Positions 59,217 to 64,000 of a stretch of DNA of 64,000 nt are shown here, piece by piece. The position numbers were made by a program, and so were the translations under genes. How positions within the stretch are numbered: position 1 is the stretch's first letter; each line of letters opens with the position of its first letter. Source of the stretch: Thermohahella caldifontis (GTDB taxonomy: Bacteria > Pseudomonadota > Gammaproteobacteria > Pseudomonadales > Oleiphilaceae); NCBI RefSeq assembly GCF_041153465.1, contig NZ_CP154858.1:310001-374000 (forward strand), given 5' to 3'. The notes under the pieces were generated by a model. The model did no database searches and was not told the origin of the DNA. It worked only from the letters and a program-made list of their open reading frames with translations.

Positions 59217-60570
59217 CCGGCTGGCGCGCTACGCCCGCGCCGTGCCCAGGCATCCGGAGCCGGAAGTGATCGGCCGGCTTTCAAGGGTGGTGGGGCTGAC
59301 GCTGGAGGCGGTGGGTTGTCCGATGACCATGGGGGAGCGGTGCCTGATTGAAGCCGGGCCTGACCGTTGGGTGGAGGCCGAGGTCGTGGGCTTTCAGGAG
59401 CAGCGCATGTACCTGATGCCGTTGTCCACGGTTGAAGGTCTGCGGCCCGGCGCGCGGGTTCAGCGACTACAGCATGCACATCAGATTCCGGTGGGCTGGA
59501 GCCTGCTCGGCCGTGTACTCAATGGTGCGGGTGAACCCCTGGATGGCAAGGGCCCGATCGTGGCCGAAGATCATGTCGATCTGATTGGTGAGCCGATCAA
59601 TCCGCTCAGCCGCGCCCCTATCCGTAATCCCCTGGATGTGGGCATCCGCGCCATCAATGCGCTGCTGACCGTCGGTTCGGGGCAGCGTATCGGTCTGTTC
59701 GCGGGCAGTGGTGTGGGCAAGAGCATGCTGATGGGCATGATGACCCGGTTTACCACGGCAGACATTACGGTGGTAGGGCTGGTGGGTGAACGTGGCCGGG
59801 AAGTGAAGGAGTTTATTGATGACATCCTTGGCGAAGAGGGCCTGAAACGCTCGGTGGTGATCGCTTCGCCAGCCGATGAGTCGCCACTGATGCGGTTGCG
59901 TGCGGCGGTACTGACGACGCGTATTGCGGAGTATTTTCGTGATCAGGGCAAACAGGTTCTGCTGCTCATGGATTCGCTGACCCGCTATGCACAGGCTCAG
60001 CGCGAGATTGCCCTGGCCGTGGGCGAGCCGCCGGCCACCAAGGGTTATCCTCCCAGCGTGTTTGCCCGTCTGCCCGCACTGGTGGAACGGGCCGGCAACG
60101 GACGTCCGGGTGGCGGTTCCATCACCGCATTTTACACGGTGCTGACCGAAGGGGATGACCAGCAGGACCCGATTGCCGATGCGGCACGAGCCATTCTGGA
60201 CGGGCATGTGGTCCTGTCACGGGCATTGGCCGAGGAGGGGCATTACCCGGCCATTGACGTGGAAGCCTCCATCAGCCGTGTGATGCCGCAGGTTACGTCG
60301 GCGGATCACCTGGCGCTGGCCCAGCGCTTCAAGCAGCTCTATGCCCGCTATCAGCAGGCGCGGGATCTCATTTCCGTGGGCGCCTACGTGAAGGGTGCAG
60401 ACCCGGATACGGATGAGGCCATTGCCCGCATGCCCCACATGAAACGCTTTCTCAGGCAGGGACTGCACGAGGCAGCCCCCTTCGAAGCCAGTGTGTCGGC
60501 CCTGGAGCAGGTGCTCGGGAAGGGTGGCCCGGCTCAGGGTAACGCACAGCAGGGGAGTGACAACGATTGA
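59197..60570 (+). CDS. fliI: Flagellum-specific ATP synthase FliI
   Basis: 457 residues from the ATG at 59197 (MSQSLSDRLARYARAVP), with GGAGG seven bases upstream; an earlier in-frame ATG at 59179 is not conserved. The Walker A is GSGVGKS (170-176), with Walker B in QVLLLMDSLTRYAQAQREIALAVGEPPATKGYPPSVFA, the typical FliI/F1-beta segment. It powers or regulates unfolding of export substrates together with FliH and FliJ. Overlaps fliH; its stop overlaps fliJ. Confidence 0.95.
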   Translation: MSQSLSDRLARYARAVPRHPEPEVIGRLSRVVGLTLEAVGCPMTMGERCLIEAGPDRWVEAEVVGFQEQRMYLMPLSTVEGLRPGARVQRLQHAHQIPVGWSLLGRVLNGAGEPLDGKGPIVAEDHVDLIGEPINPLSRAPIRNPLDVGIRAINALLTVGSGQRIGLFAGSGVGKSMLMGMMTRFTTADITVVGLVGERGREVKEFIDDILGEEGLKRSVVIASPADESPLMRLRAAVLTTRIAEYFRDQGKQVLLLMDSLTRYAQAQREIALAVGEPPATKGYPPSVFARLPALVERAGNGRPGGGSITAFYTVLTEGDDQQDPIADAARAILDGHVVLSRALAEEGHYPAIDVEASISRVMPQVTSADHLALAQRFKQLYARYQQARDLISVGAYVKGADPDTDEAIARMPHMKRFLRQGLHEAAPFEASVSALEQVLGKGGPAQGNAQQGSDND

Positions 60571-61007
60571 AGTCCCGCTCGGAAAGACTGGCACTGGTTC
60601 AGTCAGTACGTGCCCGCGAGGAAGAGGCCGTTCGCAAGCGCCTGGCTCAGCTTCAGGGACAGTTGCAGGAAGCGCAGGCCACGCTGTCCGCCCTGGAGCA
60701 GTATGCACAGGAATACCAGCAGCAACTGACCCGTGGCGGTGCCACACAGATTCATGTGCTGCAGCAGGTTCAGCTCTTCCTTGCGCGCCTGGATGATGCC
60801 TGTGCTCAGCAACGGCAGTTGATTGAGAAGCTTGAGGTTCAGGTGCAGCGTGTCAGGCTCGAATGGCAGCAGGCACATCAGAAGAGCGAACGCATGGCCG
60901 ATCTGGTGGCACGGGCCCGCACCGAGGAAGAAACCGCCCGGGAGAAGCGTTTGCAGGGTCAGCTTGACGACATGGCAGCCAGAAATTTCTGGCAAAAAAT
61001 CAAATGA
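60567..61007 (+). CDS. fliJ: Flagellar export protein FliJ
   Basis: 146 residues, TTG start at 60567 overlapping the fliI stop, read as MKSRSERLALVQSVRAREEEAVRKRL. It is a single long antiparallel coiled coil (almost no Pro or aromatic residues in the first 120), as expected for the FliJ export-gate stalk. Arg/Glu/Gln-rich throughout, ending in DDMAARNFWQKIK, which matches family C-termini. Last gene of the fliEFGHIJ part of the operon. Confidence 0.93.
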   Translation: MKSRSERLALVQSVRAREEEAVRKRLAQLQGQLQEAQATLSALEQYAQEYQQQLTRGGATQIHVLQQVQLFLARLDDACAQQRQLIEKLEVQVQRVRLEWQQAHQKSERMADLVARARTEEETAREKRLQGQLDDMAARNFWQKIK

Positions 61008-61079
61008 ATGCTGGCAATTTTTTCAAAGTCGTCTAATCATTATGTAGGATGCAACTAACTGTTATTAGTGGAGGAAAGC

Positions 61080-61385
61080 ATGTCCATCACGTCGAGCCGC
61101 TCCAATGACAACCGGACGCTCACCATCAGGGTGCAGGGCCGCTTTGATTTCAGCTCTCATCAGGACTTTCGGGATGCTTACGAGAATGGCGGTGAGGATG
61201 TGGCCGAGTTTGTCATCGACATGAGCGAGACCACCTATCTCGACAGCTCCGCGCTGGGAATGCTTCTCCTGCTGCGGGATTATGCCGGTGGCGATGACGC
61301 CCGGATCCGCATCATCAACTGCAACAATGATGTCAGGAAGATTCTGACCATCTCCAACTTCGAGCAGCTCTTCACTATCGAATGA
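61080..61385 (+). CDS. STAS-domain anti-sigma factor antagonist (HsbA-like)
   Basis: 101 residues from the ATG at 61080, after GGAGGAAAGC. STAS fold with the phosphorylatable pair in TTYLDSSALGMLLLLRDY (S56/S57; S56 matches the phosphorylated Ser of Pseudomonas HsbA). In the partner-switching pathway, the kinase domain of the downstream regulator phosphorylates this Ser and its PP2C domain removes the phosphate; the unphosphorylated form binds an anti-sigma factor such as FlgM, and the phosphorylated form has been linked to a diguanylate cyclase. It overlaps the regulator by four bases (or reaches it within 17, depending on the start). That the pathway controls motility here is inferred from its position. 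Confidence 0.88.
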   Translation: MSITSSRSNDNRTLTIRVQGRFDFSSHQDFRDAYENGGEDVAEFVIDMSETTYLDSSALGMLLLLRDYAGGDDARIRIINCNNDVRKILTISNFEQLFTIE

Positions 61386-61402
61386 ACTCAGGAGGCCCTG
61401 CC

Positions 61403-63109
61403 ATGGCCGGCCCCATCCGTGTCCTGATCGCGGATGACAATCAGTCGGACAGGATGATTCTCTCGCGGATTGTGGAGAAGCAGGGCCACACCGTCGAAAC
61501 CGCCGTGAATGGACGCGATGCGGTGGAAAAATTTCAGGCGTTCGGTCCCGATATCGTGTTGCTGGACGCCATCATGCCGGAAATGGACGGTTTCGAAGCC
61601 GCCCGACAGATCAAGGCCCTCGCGGGTGAAGATCTTGTGCCCATCATCTTCCTCACGTCTCTCTCGGATGTGGATTCACTGGTCAAATGTCTCGAAGCCG
61701 GCGGGGACGACTTCCTGTCCAAACCCTACAACCGGGTGATTCTGGAAGCCAAGATCAATGCCTTCTACCGCATGCGGACCATGAACCACCAGTTGCTGGC
61801 CCAGCGGGATCAGATTGCGGAACACAACCGCCACATGCTCCGGGAGCAACAGGTCGCGCGCAACGTCTTTGACAATGTGGCACACATGGGATGCCTGGGG
61901 GCCCGGAATATCCGCCACCTGTTGTCCCCCCTTTCGGTCTTCAACGGGGATGTGCTGCTGGCCTGCCAGCGACCATCCGGCGGCATGCATGTTCTGCTGG
62001 GAGACTTTACCGGACACGGATTGCCGGCGGCCATCGGGGCCATGCCGCTGGCCGAAATATTTTACGGCATGACAGTCAAGGGTTTCGCCCTGCAGGACAT
62101 TCTCCGCGAGATCAACCAGAAGCTGAAAAAGATTCTCCCCGTGGGCTTCTTCTGTTGCGCCTGCATGGCAGAGCTCAACTTTGACCAGAAAAGCGTGGAA
62201 ATCTGGATCGGTGGACTGCCGGACTGTGTGCTGATTCAGTCCGGACGGGTGATCCGGATTCCCTCCAATCACCTGCCGCTGGGTGTATTGAAGCCCGAGC
62301 AATTTCAGGCGAATACCTGGCGTTTTGAGATGAGTGACGGGGACCGGCTGTACATGTGGTCGGATGGCATTCTTGAGGCGGCCAATCCCCGGGGCGAGAT
62401 GTTCGGCGATGAGCGGCTGATGTCACTCATCAGCGGAAATGCGGCGTCAGACACCCTGTTTGACACGATTCTGGACAAGGTGTTCGAGTTTGTGGGTACC
62501 CATGACCAGCAGGATGATCTTACGCTGGTCGAGGTGACCATGATGCCGGAAGATCAGTTGGGCATCGGGGAGGCTCACCTGGTACGCAGTGCACTCAAGG
62601 GGCCGCGCACCTGGGATTTCAGCTACCGGGTGGAAGGCGACACGCTGAGAGATTTCAATCCCATTCCCCTGTTGCTCCATGTCATCATGGAGGTGCCGGA
62701 ACTGCGCCCCTACAATGGCCAGATTTACACCATCCTGACCGAGCTTTACAGCAACGCGCTCGAACACGGTATTCTGGGGCTGTCGTCGGATCTCAAGACC
62801 ACACCGGACGGCTTTGCGCGGTACTACAAAGAACGTGAAGCCCGCCTCAGGCATCTGGACGGGCACGCCATCGAGTTTTCCTTTTCCCACCGCATGCGCG
62901 GTGTGGGGGGTGTCCTCAGCCTGACCATGAAGGATACGGGCTCCGGGTTTGACGTCACGCAGGTCAATAATACAGTACCTGCGGCCAACCGCTTCTCCGG
63001 ACGGGGTATCCCCCTGTTGCGCAGTCTTTGCCGCAAGCTGGTATATTCCGAAGGCGGCACGCGTGTGGATGCAGAATTTGTCTGGCCGGATGGCCGGCGT
63101 GAGAATTGA
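61403..63109 (+). CDS. HsbR-like regulator: receiver, PP2C phosphatase and anti-sigma kinase domains
   Basis: 568 residues from the ATG at 61403, after AGGAGG seven bases upstream; an upstream ATG at 61382 overlaps the STAS gene stop and has a poor site. Receiver domain 1-125 with D55 in IVLLDAIMPEMDG; a coiled helical linker (about 125-155); a PP2C/SpoIIE phosphatase domain (about 165-390; LLGDFTGHGLPAAIGAMPLAEIF, MWSDGILEA, DQQDDLTLVEV); and a C-terminal HATPase_c_2 kinase domain (about 440-565; YTILTELYSNALEHGILGLS, MKDTGSGF, FSGRGIPLLRSLC). This exact order matches Pseudomonas HsbR and Shewanella CrsR. It sets the phosphorylation of the adjacent STAS protein in response to the receiver state. 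Confidence 0.93.
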   Translation: MAGPIRVLIADDNQSDRMILSRIVEKQGHTVETAVNGRDAVEKFQAFGPDIVLLDAIMPEMDGFEAARQIKALAGEDLVPIIFLTSLSDVDSLVKCLEAGGDDFLSKPYNRVILEAKINAFYRMRTMNHQLLAQRDQIAEHNRHMLREQQVARNVFDNVAHMGCLGARNIRHLLSPLSVFNGDVLLACQRPSGGMHVLLGDFTGHGLPAAIGAMPLAEIFYGMTVKGFALQDILREINQKLKKILPVGFFCCACMAELNFDQKSVEIWIGGLPDCVLIQSGRVIRIPSNHLPLGVLKPEQFQANTWRFEMSDGDRLYMWSDGILEAANPRGEMFGDERLMSLISGNAASDTLFDTILDKVFEFVGTHDQQDDLTLVEVTMMPEDQLGIGEAHLVRSALKGPRTWDFSYRVEGDTLRDFNPIPLLLHVIMEVPELRPYNGQIYTILTELYSNALEHGILGLSSDLKTTPDGFARYYKEREARLRHLDGHAIEFSFSHRMRGVGGVLSLTMKDTGSGFDVTQVNNTVPAANRFSGRGIPLLRSLCRKLVYSEGGTRVDAEFVWPDGRREN

Positions 63110-63123
63110 ACGGGAGACCGAGC

Positions 63124-63474
63124 ATGCATGATGACCTGAGTCACGTGGACAGCGGTGCACTGGCCGAATTGCGTGAAGTCATGGAAGAAGAGTTTGATAT
63201 TCTGATCGACACGTTTCTGGACGATTCCGTGGATCGCATGCAACAGATCCGTGAGGCGCTGGCATCGGGTGATCCGGTGGCCTACAGCCGGGCGTGCCAC
63301 AGCTTCAAGGGAAGCGCAACCAATATGGGATTGCCCCGGCTGGCCGCGCTCTGTCGCGAAGGCGAGGAAGACGGGCGAGCCGGGAAGATGGAACGGGCGG
63401 CAATGATTACCGATGCCATCGAGGATGAACTGGCTGCTGTCCGGCAAGAACTGGCCGCTCAGAAGTCTGGTTGA
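63124..63474 (+). CDS. Histidine phosphotransfer protein (HptB-like)
   Basis: 116 residues from the ATG at 63124 (MHDDLSHVDSGALAELREVMEEEF), with GGGAGA upstream; the frame continues back to a TTG at 63106 that overlaps the regulator. A four-helix Hpt domain with the phosphorylated His H59 in ACHSFKGSATNMGLPRLAALC. It probably passes phosphate to the receiver of the preceding gene, as HptB does to HsbR. It lies 14 bases after that gene and 89 bases before fliK. Confidence 0.92.
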   Translation: MHDDLSHVDSGALAELREVMEEEFDILIDTFLDDSVDRMQQIREALASGDPVAYSRACHSFKGSATNMGLPRLAALCREGEEDGRAGKMERAAMITDAIEDELAAVRQELAAQKSG

Positions 63475-63511
63475 GCTGTCGGGCCCCTGTGAACGCCGGC
63501 TTTTGAAAAAT

Positions 63512-63527
63512 TGGTCTGATTCCTGCT
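63512..63527 (+). promoter_or_regulatory. Candidate sigma54 promoter of fliK
   Basis: TGGTCTGATTCCTGCT, with GG (63513-63514) and GC (63525-63526) exactly ten bases apart. The -24 element is TTGGTC rather than TTGGCAC, so it is weaker than the fliE promoter. The predicted start is about 25 bases before fliK. Confidence 0.5.
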
Positions 63528-63563
63528 TGGTCATTGCAGGTTCATACTCAGGCAGGACAGACC

Positions 63564-64000
63564 ATGACTCCGGATATCCTCACCAACTTTTCGTCTGAAC
63601 CCGCACGCGCGACAGCGCGCGCTAATGACCAGCCCACTACTCAGAAGGATGGCGGATTCCGCAAGACGCTCGAGGCGGAGGATCGCGAGACGGTCAGCGA
63701 GAAGCGTCGGGCGGAGCAGGATGCCGAACCGACGAAGAAAACTCAGAATAATGTGCAAACCGATGCTGAGCAGCGGGTGACTCGTTCGGATCAGGTGGAT
63801 TCGGGAGGTGCTCATCAAGACGAGACATCTGCCGGTATGACGCCGGAGGAAACCGCCCCGTCATCCCCCGTTGCACTGTTCGCACCACTTCCGCTGCCGG
63901 CTGATCTTCAGGCCAATGCGGCCCTACCTGCGGCAGACAGATTGCCGCCCGGCATGAGCGATGCGCTGGAAGCACTTGGCCTGCAACCTCTCCCCGATGC
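63564..64000 (+). CDS. fliK: Flagellar hook-length control protein FliK, N-terminal part (3' end outside window)
   Basis: ATG at 63564 after AGGACAG; the frame is open to the right edge (145 codons visible) with no stop. The visible part is the hydrophilic, low-complexity N-terminal region (rich in Glu, Asp, Gln, Arg, Ala and Pro) usual for FliK: MTPDILTNFSSEPARATARAN, ...RRAEQDAEPTKKTQNNVQ, then the Pro/Ala-rich VALFAPLPLPADLQ stretch. The conserved C-terminal flagellar-hook-length domain would lie beyond the window. Position, after the Hpt gene and behind a sigma54-like element, supports the call; N-terminal FliK sequence alone is poorly conserved. Confidence 0.8.
   Translation, partial: MTPDILTNFSSEPARATARANDQPTTQKDGGFRKTLEAEDRETVSEKRRAEQDAEPTKKTQNNVQTDAEQRVTRSDQVDSGGAHQDETSAGMTPEETAPSSPVALFAPLPLPADLQANAALPAADRLPPGMSDALEALGLQPLPD

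Noticed and set aside
1..64000. tRNA genes, CRISPR arrays, insertion sequences, prophage
   Set aside because: Intergenic spaces are short and I found no repeat array, transposase or phage gene; tRNA detection by eye is not exhaustive.

Overview
The window is core chromosome of a motile, aerobic, heterotrophic gammaproteobacterium of moderately high G+C content. The combination of fadBA-topA, a joined gltA/sdhCDAB/sucAB-lpd-sucCD block, leuS-lptE-holA, lnt-corC-ybeY-phoH-miaB, a FlrABC-type flagellar hierarchy, the sodium-pumping oxaloacetate decarboxylase OadGAB and a secreted alginate lyase points to a marine lineage, perhaps near Marinobacter, Hahella or Oceanospirillales. That placement is inferred from gene order and protein family, not from a phylogenetic marker. 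I see no tRNA, rRNA, CRISPR array, insertion sequence, prophage or attachment site.

Layout. 1-2.3 kb: end of fadB and all of fadA (beta-oxidation), closed by a strong terminator. 2.3-6.8 kb: a membrane-anchored coiled-coil protein, topA and a beta-hydroxyacid dehydrogenase. 6.9-19.9 kb: the TCA block, gltA leftward and sdhCDAB-sucAB-lpd-sucCD rightward from a shared 432-bp control region, closed by a terminator. 19.9-31 kb: endonuclease I family protein, small coiled-coil gene, holA-lptE-leuS, a YbeL-like zinc-ribbon gene, and the lnt-corC-ybeY-phoH-miaB operon. 31-36 kb: a DUF1820-like gene with trmH, a fatty-acyl-CoA ligase, and a three-module PL7 alginate lyase. 36-46.7 kb: cysD-cysN-yejK, a PilZ protein, an Ada-like methyltransferase, rimO, a small membrane protein, gatCAB and a lipoprotein. 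47-50.4 kb: oadGAB. 50.4-64 kb: flagellar region with a FliT-like gene, flrA-flrB-flrC, fliEFGHIJ, an anti-sigma antagonist / response regulator-phosphatase-kinase / Hpt trio, and the start of fliK.

How the genes work together. Fatty acyl-CoA made by the ligase near 33 kb would be oxidised by FadBA to acetyl-CoA and burned by the citrate synthase, SDH, 2-oxoglutarate dehydrogenase and succinyl-CoA synthetase encoded together. In the flagellar region FlrA has a good sigma70-type promoter and probably drives flrBC; FlrBC then act at the sigma54 promoter of fliE, which matches the -24/-12 consensus almost perfectly. The trio after fliJ has the architecture of the HsbA/HsbR/HptB partner-switching pathway, here inside the flagellar operon.

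The most notable irregularities are reading frames. flrC and fliG are each broken by a one-base shortage in a G run (7 instead of 8, 6 instead of 7), and topA seems to lose its natural stop by a one-base shortage in an A run. The shared direction suggests sequencing or assembly error, but poly-G phase variation of two flagellar genes is a serious alternative. Other points worth follow-up are an unassigned middle domain in the alginate lyase, a kinase-like but Walker-A-less tail on CysN, and several inverted repeats in control regions. I did not find a clearly new multi-gene system.
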